A program made the translations under genes and the position numbers. Under the pieces are notes generated by a model, which saw nothing but the letters and a program-made list of their open reading frames with translations, did no database searches and was not told the DNA's origin. This document shows positions 35,430 through 44,600 of a stretch of DNA of 64,000 bases, piece after piece. The number at the start of each line of letters is the position of its first letter. Positions within the stretch are counted from its first letter, which is position 1. The DNA comes from Ramlibacter monticola (GTDB lineage: Bacteria; Pseudomonadota; Gammaproteobacteria; Burkholderiales; Burkholderiaceae_C), in NCBI RefSeq assembly GCF_016722785.1, contig NZ_JAEQNE010000005.1:62001-126000 (forward strand), given 5' to 3'.

Positions 35430-36478
35430 CGGGAGCCGGGATTGTAGGGCGCGCCCGGGCTGCCTCCGGTCTCGCGATGACTGAGCGCGTTGCTCACCAG
35501 CCGGGAGGTGATGTCCACGATCTGGATCATCCGGTCGTAGGCCATGCGCGTCGGGCCGATCACCCCCAGCGTGCCCACCACGTGGCCGTCGACCTCGTAG
35601 GGCGCGCTCACCACCGAAAGCTCCTCGAAGGGCACGATCTGGCTTTCGCCGCCGATGAAGATGCGCACGCCGTCGGCCTGGCTGGAGACGTCCAGCAGCC
35701 GCATCAGCTGCGCCTTCTGCTCGAACAGCTCGAAGGCGTGGCGCAGGTGCGTCATGTCGCTGGCGAAGTCGCTCACTGCCAGCAGGTTGCGCTCCCCCGA
35801 GATCACGACTTCCTCCTGGTCCTGCTTCATGGCTTCGGAGCTCGCGTCCACCGCCGTCTTCATCAGCGTGACGATCTCGCCGCGCAGTTGCTCCACCTCG
35901 CCCTTGAGCCGCTCGCGCACGTCCTCGATGGTGGTGCCGGAGTAGTTGGCGTTGAGGAAGTTGGCGGCCTCCTGCAGCTGCGACTGGTCGTAGTCCACCG
36001 CGGTGAGCACCACGCGGTTCTGCACGTCGCCGTCCGGCGACACGATGATCACCAGGAAGCGGCGCTCCGACAGCCGCAGGAATTCGATGTGGCGGAACAC
36101 GGAGCTGCGCCGCGGCGCCACCACCACGCCCACGAACTGCGACAGGTTCGACAGCATCTGCGCCGCCTGCGCGATCACCTTCTGCGGCTGGTCCGGCGGC
36201 AGCGAGCTCGCCGACACGATCTCGTCGCGGCGCGCGGTCAGCATGGTGTCCACGAACAGGCGGTAGCCGCGCGCCGTGGGCACGCGCCCGGCGGAGGTGT
36301 GCGGACTGGCGACCAGCCCCAGTTCCTCCAGGTCCGACATCACGTTGCGGATGGTGGCCGGCGACAGCTCGAGCCCCGAGGCGCGCGACAAGGTGCGCGA
36401 GCCCACGGGCTGTCCCTCGGCGATGTAGCGCTCGATCAGCGTTTTCAGCAGCAGCCTGGCGCGGTCTTCGAGCATCAT
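35420..36478 (-). CDS. hrcA: heat-inducible transcription repressor HrcA
   Basis: 352 aa. The N-terminal winged helix reads [26 protein letters not shown] then [19 protein letters not shown], the HrcA signature. [22 protein letters not shown] follows at about 58-80, and a GAF-like C-terminal domain ends with [15 protein letters not shown]. HrcA represses groES/groEL or dnaK genes through CIRCE elements (established). No CIRCE repeat is visible beside this gene, so autoregulation is not evident. Two adjacent ATGs are possible starts. The 47-bp gap to divergent nadK must hold both promoters. The stop codon TAG is formed by bases 8-10 of the downstream tRNA gene. Confidence 0.93.
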   Translation of the reverse strand: MMLEDRARLLLKTLIERYIAEGQPVGSRTLSRASGLELSPATIRNVMSDLEELGLVASPHTSAGRVPTARGYRLFVDTMLTARRDEIVSASSLPPDQPQKVIAQAAQMLSNLSQFVGVVVAPRRSSVFRHIEFLRLSERRFLVIIVSPDGDVQNRVVLTAVDYDQSQLQEAANFLNANYSGTTIEDVRERLKGEVEQLRGEIVTLMKTAVDASSEAMKQDQEEVVISGERNLLAVSDFASDMTHLRHAFELFEQKAQLMRLLDVSSQADGVRIFIGGESQIVPFEELSVVSAPYEVDGHVVGTLGVIGPTRMAYDRMIQIVDITSRLVSNALSHRETGGSPGAPYNPGSRGR

Positions 36479-36525
36479 GGAGAGGGTTGGGTCTTGCCCG
36501 GCAATTTTAGTGATGTAATTTGCCG

Positions 36526-37419
36526 ATGAAATCGATCTTCCGGCAGGTGGCCCTGATCGGCAAGTACCATGCCGCCGTCGCCCCGGCCCTCGCCGCATCG
36601 GCCCACGCCGCGCTGGAAGGAATTGCGGAATTTTTGACATCCCAGGGCTGCCACGTGGTGGTGGAGCGCGACACCGCCGCGGTCACCGAGATCACGGGCT
36701 ATCCCACCGCCGATGTGGCCGGGATCGGGACGCAGTGCGACCTGGGCGTGGTGGTCGGGGGCGACGGTACCATGCTGGGCATCGGCCGCCAGCTCGCCCG
36801 CCACGGCACGCCGCTGGTGGGCATCAACCAGGGCCGGCTCGGTTTCATCACCGACATCCCCATCGAACACTACCGCACCGTGCTGCCGCCCATGCTGGCC
36901 GGCGAGTACGACGAGGACCACCGCACGCTGATGCATGCCATCGTGGTGCGCGACGGCCACGCGGTGTTCGACGCCCTCGCGCTCAACGACGTCGTGGTCA
37001 ACCGCGGGGCGACCTCGGGCATGGTCGAACTGCGCATCGAGGTCGACGGCCATTTCGTGTCGCGCCAGCGCTCCGACGGGCTGATCATGTCCACGCCCAC
37101 GGGCTCGACCGCCTATGCGCTGTCGGCCGGCGGGCCGCTGCTGCATCCGTCCACGCCGGGCTGGCTGATGGTGCCGATCGCGCCGCACACGCTGTCGAAC
37201 CGGCCCATCGTGCTGCCGGACTCATCCGAGATCGCGATCGAGCTGGTGGCCGGCCGCGATGCCAGCGCCAATTTCGACATGCAGTCGCTCGCCTCCCTGC
37301 TGCATGGGGATCGCATCACTGTGCGGCGCTCGCAGCACAAGGTACGATTCCTGCACCCCAGGGGTTGGAGCTACTTCGACACCCTGCGCAAGAAAATGCA
37401 CTGGAACGAAGGGGCGTGA
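36526..37419 (+). CDS. nadK: NAD kinase
   Basis: 297 aa. The catalytic GGDGT is at 78-82, with [13 protein letters not shown] shortly after. The second signature [10 protein letters not shown] and the [22 protein letters not shown] loop are complete. It makes NADP from NAD and ATP in the cytoplasm (established). The ATG at 36526 is preferred over an earlier TTG because it matches the usual MKSIF-type beginning. It is followed 19 bp later by recN, the usual order in this lineage. Confidence 0.95.
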   Translation: MKSIFRQVALIGKYHAAVAPALAASAHAALEGIAEFLTSQGCHVVVERDTAAVTEITGYPTADVAGIGTQCDLGVVVGGDGTMLGIGRQLARHGTPLVGINQGRLGFITDIPIEHYRTVLPPMLAGEYDEDHRTLMHAIVVRDGHAVFDALALNDVVVNRGATSGMVELRIEVDGHFVSRQRSDGLIMSTPTGSTAYALSAGGPLLHPSTPGWLMVPIAPHTLSNRPIVLPDSSEIAIELVAGRDASANFDMQSLASLLHGDRITVRRSQHKVRFLHPRGWSYFDTLRKKMHWNEGA

Positions 37420-37438
37420 GCCCCGAGACTCCCGGACC

Positions 37439-39106
37439 ATGAGCCTCAAACGCATCGCCCTGCGCGACTTCGTGATCGTCCGCGAGCTGGAGCTCGACCC
37501 GGGCGACGGCTTCTCCGTGCTGACCGGCGAGACCGGCGCGGGCAAGTCCATCCTGATCGATGCCCTGCAGCTCGCCCTCGGCGCGCGCGCCGAAGCCACC
37601 GTCGTGCGCGAAGGCGCGGCCCGCGCCGAGATCAGCACCGAGTTCGACCTGCCGCCCGCGCTGCTGCCCTGGCTGCAGGAAGCCGGCTTCGACGCCGGCG
37701 ACACCCTGCTGCTGCGCCGCACCGTCGACAGCCAGGGCAAGAGCCGCGCCTGGATCAACGGCAGCGCCGCCACCGCCACCCAGTTGCGGGAGGTGGGCGA
37801 CCACCTGGTCGACATCCATGGCCAGCATGCCTGGCAGAGCCTCACGCGGCCGGCCTCGGTGCGCGCCCTGCTCGATGGCTATGCCGGCGTGAGCACCGAC
37901 CGGCTGCAGCAGCTGTGGTCAAGCTGGCGGGCGGCCCAGAAGACCCTGGCCGAGGCGCGCGCCGCGCAGGACTCCCTCCAGCGCGAGCGCGAGCGGCTGG
38001 CCTGGCAGATCGGCGAGGTCGACAAGCTCGCGCCCGGCGATGCCGAGTGGGACGAGCTGAACGCCAGCCACACCCGGCTGTCCCACGCGCAGGCGCTGCT
38101 CGACGCCGCCCAGGTCGCCCAGGAATTGCTGGACGGCGACGAAGGCGGCGCCCGCGCGCCACTGGCGCAGGCGGTGGACGCGCTGCGCGCGCAGGAAGGC
38201 CTGGAGCCGCAGTTCCGCGAGATCGCCGACGTGCTGGCCTCCAGCCTCGCGCAGCTGGAAGACGCGACGCACTCGCTGCAGGCCTACCTGCGCAAGACCG
38301 ATCCCGACCCGCAGCGGCTGGCGGAGCTGGACGAGCGCATGTCGCTGTGGGTGTCCCTGTCCCGCCGCTACCGGCGCACACCGGCGGAGCTGCCGGCGCT
38401 GCTGGCCTCCTGGAAGGAAGACCTGGCCCGGCTCGATGCGGCGGCCGACCTGGGCGCGCTCGAAGCGGCCGAACAGCGCGAGCTCGAGGCCTTCCTGGCG
38501 GAGGCGCGCGCCCTGTCCAAGGCCCGCGCCAAGGCCGCGCCGCAGCTGGCCAAGGCGGTCACGCAGGCCATGCAGGGCCTGGGCATGCAGGGCGGCCGCT
38601 TCGAGGTCGCCCTGGAAAAGACCGGAGAGCCCTCGGCGCACGGGCTGGAAGAGGTGGGCTTCCTCGTCGCCGGCCATGCGGGCAGCACGCCGCGTCCGGT
38701 GGGCAAGGTGGCCTCGGGCGGCGAGCTGTCGCGCATCGCGCTGGCCATCGCCGTCACCACCAGCCGCCTGGGCGAGGCCCAGACGCTAATCTTCGACGAG
38801 GTGGATTCGGGCGTCGGCGGCGCCGTCGCGGAAACGGTCGGGCGCCTCATGAAGCAGCTCGGGCGCGACCGCCAGGTGCTGGCGGTGACGCACCTGCCGC
38901 AGGTGGCCGCCTGCGCCGACCACCACCTCGTGGTCGCGAAGAAGGCCCAGGCGAAGGAGGTCACCAGCAGCGTGAGCCCGGTCGAGGGCGAGAAGCGCGT
39001 GGCCGAGATCGCGCGCATGCTCGGCGGCGAACGCCTGTCCGGCACGACGCTCGCGCACGCGAAGGAAATGCTCGGCGATGCGGCGGCGGCCGAGGGCAAG
39101 GGCTGA
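37439..39106 (+). CDS. recN: DNA repair protein RecN
   Basis: 555 aa SMC-like ATPase. Walker A is GETGAGKS at 30-37. Two long coiled-coil arms rich in Ala, Glu and Arg occupy about 160-365, and the signature [26 protein letters not shown]alker B and [10 protein letters not shown]-loop complete the C-terminal half. RecN tethers DNA at double-strand breaks (established). It sits between nadK and rapZ, all co-oriented, with 7 bp before rapZ. An open frame upstream inside nadK is a shadow. Confidence 0.95.
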   Translation: MSLKRIALRDFVIVRELELDPGDGFSVLTGETGAGKSILIDALQLALGARAEATVVREGAARAEISTEFDLPPALLPWLQEAGFDAGDTLLLRRTVDSQGKSRAWINGSAATATQLREVGDHLVDIHGQHAWQSLTRPASVRALLDGYAGVSTDRLQQLWSSWRAAQKTLAEARAAQDSLQRERERLAWQIGEVDKLAPGDAEWDELNASHTRLSHAQALLDAAQVAQELLDGDEGGARAPLAQAVDALRAQEGLEPQFREIADVLASSLAQLEDATHSLQAYLRKTDPDPQRLAELDERMSLWVSLSRRYRRTPAELPALLASWKEDLARLDAAADLGALEAAEQRELEAFLAEARALSKARAKAAPQLAKAVTQAMQGLGMQGGRFEVALEKTGEPSAHGLEEVGFLVAGHAGSTPRPVGKVASGGELSRIALAIAVTTSRLGEAQTLIFDEVDSGVGGAVAETVGRLMKQLGRDRQVLAVTHLPQVAACADHHLVVAKKAQAKEVTSSVSPVEGEKRVAEIARMLGGERLSGTTLAHAKEMLGDAAAAEGKG

Positions 39107-39113
39107 GGCGGCC

Positions 39114-40010
39114 ATGTCGCTCGAACTGGTCCTCATCACGGGCATGTCCGGGTCGGGCAAGTCGGTGGCGCTGCGCGCGCTGGAGGACGCCGGCTACTTT
39201 TGCGTCGACAACCTGCCGCCGGAACTGCTGCTGTCCTTCGTCGACCTGGAGGAGCGCAACCAGCGCCGCCGCGTCGCGATCGCGATGGACGTGCGCACGG
39301 CCACCTCGCTGCCGCTGGTGCCCGGGCACCTGCGCGAACTGGTGCACCGCGGCATCGCCGTGCGGCCCATGTTCCTGGACGCGACCACCGACACGCTGGT
39401 GCGCCGCTTCTCCGAAACGCGGCGCCGCCATCCGCTGTCGAGAACGGTAACGGAAGCCGAGGGCGACCAGCACCGCGCCGTGGTGGAGGCCATCGAGCTG
39501 GAGCGCGAGCTGCTGGCCGACCTGCGCCAGCGCGCGCACGTGATCGACACCAGCGTGCTGCGGGCCTCGCAGCTGCAGGAATACGTCAAGTCGCTGCTGT
39601 CGGCGCCGCTGGCGCAGCTGACGCTGGTGTTCGAGTCCTTCTCGTACAAGCGCGGCATCCCGGTGGACGCCGACTACATCTTCGACGTGCGGATGCTTCC
39701 CAACCCGCACTACGAGCCCGAACTGCGCGAGCTCACCGGCATGGACGCGCCGGTGATCGAGTACCTGCAGAAGCACCAGGAGGTGCAGGACATGTTCGCG
39801 GACATCGCGGGCTTCCTGGACAACTGGCTGGAGCCCCTCGCGCGCAACCACCGCAGCTACGTGACGGTGGGCATCGGCTGCACGGGCGGCCAGCACCGCT
39901 CGGTGTACCTGGTGGAGAAGCTGGCGGAGGAATTCGGTACGCGCTGGACGACGCTGAAGCGGCACCGGGAGATGGATGTGCGCAAGGGGCCGGGGCAGGG
40001 GCGGTCCTAG
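39114..40010 (+). CDS. rapZ: RNase adapter protein RapZ
   Basis: 298 aa. Walker A GMSGSGKS is at 10-17 and [12 protein letters not shown] at about 29-40. The C-terminal domain has the hallmark [16 protein letters not shown] motif near 257-272, which binds the sugar-nucleotide signal in the family. RapZ guides RNase E to sRNAs that control glucosamine-6-phosphate synthase in enterics (established); in betaproteobacteria the role is less studied. The GATase-like FESFSYKRG and [10 protein letters not shown] segments are present. No PTS gene lies next to it here. Confidence 0.94.
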   Translation: MSLELVLITGMSGSGKSVALRALEDAGYFCVDNLPPELLLSFVDLEERNQRRRVAIAMDVRTATSLPLVPGHLRELVHRGIAVRPMFLDATTDTLVRRFSETRRRHPLSRTVTEAEGDQHRAVVEAIELERELLADLRQRAHVIDTSVLRASQLQEYVKSLLSAPLAQLTLVFESFSYKRGIPVDADYIFDVRMLPNPHYEPELRELTGMDAPVIEYLQKHQEVQDMFADIAGFLDNWLEPLARNHRSYVTVGIGCTGGQHRSVYLVEKLAEEFGTRWTTLKRHREMDVRKGPGQGRS

Positions 40011-40094
40011 CCAGCGTCATTCCCGGTCGAGATCGCCGGACGCCTGCCGCGTACTGCGCGGAGGACGCGCGCTTTCCGAGGGCGCAGCGCAGGA

Positions 40095-40122
40095 CCAGGA
40101 TGGGACAGTCCGACTCGGCGAC
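40095..40122. repeat. REP-like half palindrome, left copy
   Basis: 28 bp (CCAGGATGGGACAGTCCG then ACTCGGCGAC) matching, in inverted orientation and at 26 of 28 positions, the sequence at 41401-41428. The closing arm of the hairpin (GACTGTCCC) is missing here: the sequence changes after GCGAC, three bases before the IS110 repeat. Confidence 0.6.
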
Positions 40123-40143
40123 ATAAAGACACCATTGTGGTTG

Positions 40144-41124
40144 TCAAGCCGTTGCGGCGAGCGAGCGGCCCGGGTCGAACGGCTTGCCCGACTTCAGCAC
40201 GCCATAGGCGATGGCCAGCAGCTTGTGCATGCACGCCACGACGATGACCTTGCCCGGCTTGTTCTGCTCTTTCAGGCGCTGCCAGAATCTGGCGACGACG
40301 GGGTTGTATTTGCCCGCGACCATCGCTGGGAAGTAAAGGGCCTGCCGCAGCGCCTCGTGGCCAATGGGATGAGTGCCCCTTTTCTTGTTCAGCGAAGTGC
40401 CCGACTGCTGAATCATCGGCGCCAAGCCGGCATGCGCAATGAGCGCTTTGACGCTCTTGAACCGCTCCGGGCGGCCGATGTACGCCAGCAGCTGCGGAAT
40501 CGTCTTGTCCCCCAGGCCGGGAATGGTCTCCAGCAGACCGCGGCGCGACTTCAGATCCGGATCGTCGTTGATCGTCTGGCGGATCTGCGCGCGCACCTCC
40601 TCGATGCTTGCGTCTAGCTGCGAGATGATCTCCAGCAGCGAGGAGCGCACAGCCTCGTGGGCCACCTCCAGACGATTGTCTTCGGCCTGCCGCATCCCCT
40701 TCAAGGTCTCCAGCCGGCCCACGAGCGCCTGCAGCTTTCTCACTGCTGGAGACGGCGCCTGCCAGAGTTCGGGCTGGGTGCGATCGGCATACCGCGCCAG
40801 CGCCTTCGCATCGGCGCTGTCGGTCTTGGAGCGAGCCCCTTCAGATTCGACAAACCTCTTGACCAACATCGGATTGACCACCGAAACGTCGATGTCCTGC
40901 TCATGCAGGAACAGCGCCAGGCTCTCGTGGTACACGCCGGTGGCTTCCATGCACACGTGAACGTTGGCCTGTCCGCCGGGCACGTTGGATGCTATCCACT
41001 CCAGAAGCGCCCGGAAGCCGGCGCCAGTGTTGCTGAACACTTTGGAGCGATATTTCTTGCCGTCCAGCAGCAACGCAACGTCGAACTTCGCCTTGCTGAT
41101 GTCCACACCGAGCTTCAATTTCAC
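40144..41124 (-). CDS. IS110-family transposase (DEDD recombinase)
   Basis: 326 aa. The N-terminal RuvC-like DEDD domain has D8 (GVDISK), E60 (CMEATG), and D102/D105 (KTDSADAKALARY). The C-terminal Tnp20 domain has the IPGLGDKTIPQLLAYIG helix-hairpin and the SGTSLNKKRG loop with its expected serine. Both domains are intact, so the enzyme could be active. The start is GTG with GGAAAG upstream. IS110 enzymes are now known to be guided by a bridge RNA made from the element's own non-coding end (established for IS621). Confidence 0.93.
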   Translation of the reverse strand: MKLKLGVDISKAKFDVALLLDGKKYRSKVFSNTGAGFRALLEWIASNVPGGQANVHVCMEATGVYHESLALFLHEQDIDVSVVNPMLVKRFVESEGARSKTDSADAKALARYADRTQPELWQAPSPAVRKLQALVGRLETLKGMRQAEDNRLEVAHEAVRSSLLEIISQLDASIEEVRAQIRQTINDDPDLKSRRGLLETIPGLGDKTIPQLLAYIGRPERFKSVKALIAHAGLAPMIQQSGTSLNKKRGTHPIGHEALRQALYFPAMVAGKYNPVVARFWQRLKEQNKPGKVIVVACMHKLLAIAYGVLKSGKPFDPGRSLAATA

Positions 41125-41208
41125 CTGCGAGCTTTCCGTGATAGCGCGCTATTCGACTGGCACGTCCTGATATGCGAGGTCACCACCGGCCAATGCCGGC
41201 GGTGCCCC
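41125..41208 (-). ncRNA. candidate bridge-RNA region of the IS110 element
   Basis: The non-coding stretch upstream of the transposase holds two inverted repeats: CACCACCGGC with GCCGGCGGTG (41181-41204, 9 of 10 pairs, four-base loop) and the perfect palindrome ATAGCGCGCTAT at 41141-41152. In IS110-group elements the bridge RNA comes from this side. The region is shorter than the roughly 177-nt RNA of IS621, so this is a tentative assignment. Confidence 0.35.
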
Positions 41209-41219
41209 AAGACACCATT

Positions 41220-41489
41220 CGAGCTACTGCGTCGAATCCGGGTGGCCCCCACTCTTAATGACAGGCTTTTCGCCGAAGGAGGAGAACGAGGGCGTCCGCC
41301 CGGGCTCCCTCAGCGCGGCGGGAGCGGTGGAAACAATATCAGGAGGAGGCGCGGGCGCGGCCCTCGTCCGGGGCGGGGCTCTCATCCGCGCCGGGGGACA
41401 GTCGCAGAGGCGGACTGTCCCATCCTGGGCCGGCCCGGGAGCAACTTGCTCCCAGAGAGCCCGCCACTGGACCGCCTTCGGTCACGAGC
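41220..41489. other. gap between the IS110 element and mutY
   Basis: 270 bp with no gene. It contains the REP-like hairpin and, just before the mutY stop, the palindrome GGGAGCAACTTGCTCCC (41437-41453), which could help end the mutY transcript although no T-run follows. Confidence 0.4.
41395..41421. repeat. REP-like hairpin, right copy
   Basis: A perfect 9-bp stem GGGACAGTC / GACTGTCCC with a nine-base loop GCAGAGGCG. With its flank CATCCTGG it is the inverted partner of the half copy at 40095-40122. Such pairs of inverted palindromes are the layout of REPINs mobilised by RAYT enzymes; no RAYT gene is in the window. Confidence 0.55.
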
Positions 41490-42590
41490 CTACGCGTTCT
41501 CCAGGAACCGCCGCACCGGCGCCGGCAAGCCGAGCGCCGGCCACTCCCCTGCCGCGAACCAGGCCCCGCCTCCCGGGGACCAGTCCGCCGGCAGCTTCGC
41601 CTGCACCGGATGCAGATGCAGGTCCTTGTGCGTGAGCACGTGCACGAACGGCGCCACCTCCCGCAGACGGCGCCGGGCCGCCGCGGGCAGCGCCTGCTCC
41701 AGCGCATCGCGGCTCGCGAACACGGGCAGGCAATAAAGCCCCGCCCACACGCCCGGCGTCGGCCGCTTCTGCAGCCAGACCGAGCCGTCGCCCGCCCGCG
41801 CATGCAGCAGCCACAGGGATTCCGCGCTGCGCTTGAGCCTGCGCGTCTTGACCGGATATTCCTCCGGGCGCCCTTCGCGCAACGCGACGCACTGCTCCTG
41901 CACCGGGCAGACCAGGCAGGCCGGATTGCGCGGCTGGCACACCGTGGCCCCGAGGTCCATCAGGCCCTGCGTGTACCGCGGCATGGCTTCGTGCAGCTCG
42001 CGCGTGGGCAGCAGCGCCCGCGCGTGCTCCCACAGCGCGCGCTCGTTCGCCGCCACGCTCAGGTCTTCGCGGAAACCCAGCACGCGCGTGAGCACGCGCT
42101 TGACGTTGCCATCGAGGATCGCGGCGCGCTCGCCGAAACAGAAGGAGGAGATCGCCGCCGCGGTCGAAGCGCCGATCCCGGGCAGTTCCTGCAGCTCCTG
42201 CGCGGTGCGCGGGAAGGCGCCGCCGTGCCGCAGCACCACCTCCTGCGCGCAGCGATGCAGGTTGCGCGCGCGGCTGTAGTAGCCCAGCCCGCTCCACAGC
42301 GCCAGCACGTCGTCGAGCGGCGCGGCCGCCAGGGCGCCCACATCGGGAAAGCGCTGCAGGAAACGCTCGTAGTAGCCCAGCACCGCGGCGACCTGCGTCT
42401 GCTGCAGCATGACCTCGGACAGCCACACGCGATACGGGTCTCGCGTGTTCTGCCAGGGGAGTTCGTTGCGGCCGTGCGTTTGCTGCCAACGCACCACGCG
42501 GCCGGCGAAGCCGGCCGTGACACAGGAACCTTCAGGCTCCGCCTTCCGGTGCTCGCCCTTCGGGCGGCCCGGCCGGCTCGCGTTCGTCAT
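41490..42590 (-). CDS. mutY: A/G-specific adenine glycosylase MutY
   Basis: 366 aa. Catalytic E59 (SEVMLQQTQV), the helix-hairpin-helix LPGIGASTAAA at about 136-146 and the catalytic D160 (AILDGNVKRV) are present. A [4Fe-4S] cluster loop with CQPRNPACLVCPVQEQC follows, then a NUDIX-like C-terminal domain. It removes A opposite 8-oxoG (established), partnering MutM encoded nearby. The ATG overlaps the dynamin-like gene's stop (ATGA). Residues 4-30 are the translation of a junction repeat and are unlike other MutY proteins, so a GTG near codon 32 may be the original start. Confidence 0.92.
   Translation of the reverse strand: MTNASRPGRPKGEHRKAEPEGSCVTAGFAGRVVRWQQTHGRNELPWQNTRDPYRVWLSEVMLQQTQVAAVLGYYERFLQRFPDVGALAAAPLDDVLALWSGLGYYSRARNLHRCAQEVVLRHGGAFPRTAQELQELPGIGASTAAAISSFCFGERAAILDGNVKRVLTRVLGFREDLSVAANERALWEHARALLPTRELHEAMPRYTQGLMDLGATVCQPRNPACLVCPVQEQCVALREGRPEEYPVKTRRLKRSAESLWLLHARAGDGSVWLQKRPTPGVWAGLYCLPVFASRDALEQALPAAARRRLREVAPFVHVLTHKDLHLHPVQAKLPADWSPGGGAWFAAGEWPALGLPAPVRRFLENA
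42493..42586 (-). repeat. junction repeat at the start of mutY
   Basis: GC-rich filler with the palindromes CGGCCGGCGAAGCCGGCCG and CGCCCTTCGGGCGG-like words between the dynamin-like gene and the conserved part of mutY. It is in frame with mutY and adds about 27 residues. Confidence 0.5.
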
Positions 42591-44551
42591 GCCGTCTTGA
42601 GGACAGGCTCCGCCACCGGCGCCCGCGCGCCCAGCGGCGTGTTGCCCAGGTGCTGCGTCAGCTCGGCGAGCTTGGCATCGAGCTGGTCCAGCCCCGCCTC
42701 CTGCGCCTCGATTTCGGCGATGCGGTCGTCCAGCCCGCTCGCGGCCTGCTGGATGCGCTCGATGGCCTCGAGCCGGCGGCCGAAGTTGCGGCGCCGCTCG
42801 CGCAGCTGCGCATCGAGCTGCGCCGCCGCGGACTTGTTCCACAGCTCCACTTCGCCCAGCGCCGACTCGTAGATCACGCGCAGCCGCGTGGCCAGCGCGC
42901 GCACCAGGCGATCGGCGAACTCGGGCTGCGCCAGGCGCAGGGCGTTGCTGACGCCCAGGTACTGGTTGTGGCTGCGTTCGACCAGGTCCAGGTCGCGTTC
43001 GTAGCGGGCCAGGTCCGGCTCGCGCGGCGCCTGCAGCGAGAAGCCGTATTCCGCATTGAGCTGGCGGAAGGTGCCCGTCAGCATGGTCTGGATCTCGTCG
43101 CTGATCTTGGCGGCCTTGCGCAGGCCCTCGCGCAGGCGGTCGAAGGTCTTCGCGTAGGCCTTGCGCACGCCCAGCTTCAGGCCGGGCTGGCGCAGGGCAT
43201 CCGTGAGTTCCGTCATTTCGGTCTTCAGCGCCGCGGTGCCCAGCAGGTTGAACACGTCGCGCAGCAGCTTCAGGTGCACCGAGCGCACGGCGTGGATGCG
43301 GGCGCCGCTGGCGTCGAACTCGCCCTGCTCCTGCTCGATGCGCGCGCGCATGTGCTTGATGACCTGCATGTTCTTGCCGCGCAGGCCCTTGAGCTCCATC
43401 ATCTGCTCCGCGAGGTCGCGGCGGCGGATCGACAGGTGGCGGGTACCCTCCATGCGCAGCTCGGTGATGTTGGCCGCGACCGAGGCGCGCAGGATCTTCT
43501 GCCGCTGGCCCATCACGCCGTGGGCCAGCGCCTGCTCCAGCACCGGCAGGCGGCTGGCCTTGAGCAGTTCGTGGTCGTCGTTGACCTTGGCCACCAGCCC
43601 CTTCTGGCCGGAGACCGGGATCACCTGGTGCTGCTTCAGCCCCAGGATCTCGGCGGTGGTGGCGCGCTGGCGCTCGATCTGCGCCTGCACCTGCGCGGGG
43701 GTGCTCAGGGCATCCCACAGCGTGTCGATCTTGTTCAGGACGACCAGGCGCGAGTCCGACGCGTTGTCCTCGGAGATCAGGTGCTCGCGCCAGATCTGCA
43801 GGTCGGACTTGGTCACGCCCGTATCGGCGGCCAGGATGAACACCACGGCGTGCGCCTGCGGGATCAGGTTGACCGTCAGTTCGGGCTCGGCGCCGATCGC
43901 GTTGAGGCCCGGCGTGTCCAGGATCACCAGCCCCTGCTTCAGCAGCGGGTGGGCGATGTTGATCAGGGCGTGGCGCCACTTGGGGATCTCGACCAGGCCA
44001 TCCGCCCCCGTCATCGGGTTGTCCTCGGGCGTGTCGTCGTGCCACAGGCCGAGGGCGCGGGCCTGGTCCACCGTCACGCGGCGGATTTCCGAGACCTTCT
44101 CGATGGCCTGCGAGAGCTGGTCGGGATCGTTGACGTCGAGGTCCACCCGGTGCCACTTCTCCGGCACCATGCGCCATTCCATCAGCGGCTGCGTCTGCAG
44201 GCGCGTTTCGATGGGCAGCAGGCGCAGGCAGGGCGGAACTTCCGGGTCGTAGCCCAGCTCCGTGGGGCACATCGTGGTGCGCCCGGCGCTGGCTGGCATG
44301 ATGCGGCGCTTGTAGCCCGCGAAGAAGATGGCGTTGATCAGCTCCGACTTGCCGCGCGAGAACTCGGCGACGAAGGCCACCATGACCTTGTCGGTGCGGA
44401 TCTGGGATTCGAGGCGGCGCAGCCGTTCTTCCACCGCGCTATCGAGGAGGTCGTGGTCCTTCAGCCACTCGGACAGCAGCTTGAGGCGCAGGGCGAATTC
44501 ACGCCGCCAGGCGCCATGCTGGTCGAACTGTTCGTTGAACGTTAGTGCCAC
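42587..44551 (-). CDS. bacterial dynamin-like GTPase
   Basis: 654 aa. The N-terminal GTPase domain has G1 AEFSRGKSE at about 62-70, a G2 region with GRTTMCPTELGYDP, G3 DTPGLN near 215 and G4 NKID near 275. Long helical segments rich in Glu, Arg and Leu follow (about 330-640), as in dynamin-like stalks, and no clear membrane helix is seen. Note AEFSRGKS replaces the textbook GxxxxGKS first glycine. Bacterial dynamin-like proteins act in membrane remodelling or stress tolerance (family knowledge); the role here is unknown. It is the first gene of a two-gene unit with mutY, just after divergent spacing from mutM's end. Confidence 0.85.
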   Translation of the reverse strand: MALTFNEQFDQHGAWRREFALRLKLLSEWLKDHDLLDSAVEERLRRLESQIRTDKVMVAFVAEFSRGKSELINAIFFAGYKRRIMPASAGRTTMCPTELGYDPEVPPCLRLLPIETRLQTQPLMEWRMVPEKWHRVDLDVNDPDQLSQAIEKVSEIRRVTVDQARALGLWHDDTPEDNPMTGADGLVEIPKWRHALINIAHPLLKQGLVILDTPGLNAIGAEPELTVNLIPQAHAVVFILAADTGVTKSDLQIWREHLISEDNASDSRLVVLNKIDTLWDALSTPAQVQAQIERQRATTAEILGLKQHQVIPVSGQKGLVAKVNDDHELLKASRLPVLEQALAHGVMGQRQKILRASVAANITELRMEGTRHLSIRRRDLAEQMMELKGLRGKNMQVIKHMRARIEQEQGEFDASGARIHAVRSVHLKLLRDVFNLLGTAALKTEMTELTDALRQPGLKLGVRKAYAKTFDRLREGLRKAAKISDEIQTMLTGTFRQLNAEYGFSLQAPREPDLARYERDLDLVERSHNQYLGVSNALRLAQPEFADRLVRALATRLRVIYESALGEVELWNKSAAAQLDAQLRERRRNFGRRLEAIERIQQAASGLDDRIAEIEAQEAGLDQLDAKLAELTQHLGNTPLGARAPVAEPVLKTA

Positions 44552-44600
44552 TGAGATCCCGCCCCTCGACCGACTATAGCACCCGCCCCTGTACGGAATA

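Larger units (their letters stand above)
40126..41219 (-). mobile_element. IS110-family insertion sequence
   Basis: The element holds one transposase gene and is bracketed by 11-bp direct repeats AAGACACCATT at 40126-40136 and 41209-41219, which I take as its ends. The span is about 1.09 kb. There are no terminal inverted repeats, as expected for IS110. About 18 bp lie beyond the transposase stop and about 95 bp before its start. It sits in the rapZ-mutY gap and disrupts no recognisable gene. Confidence 0.7.
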
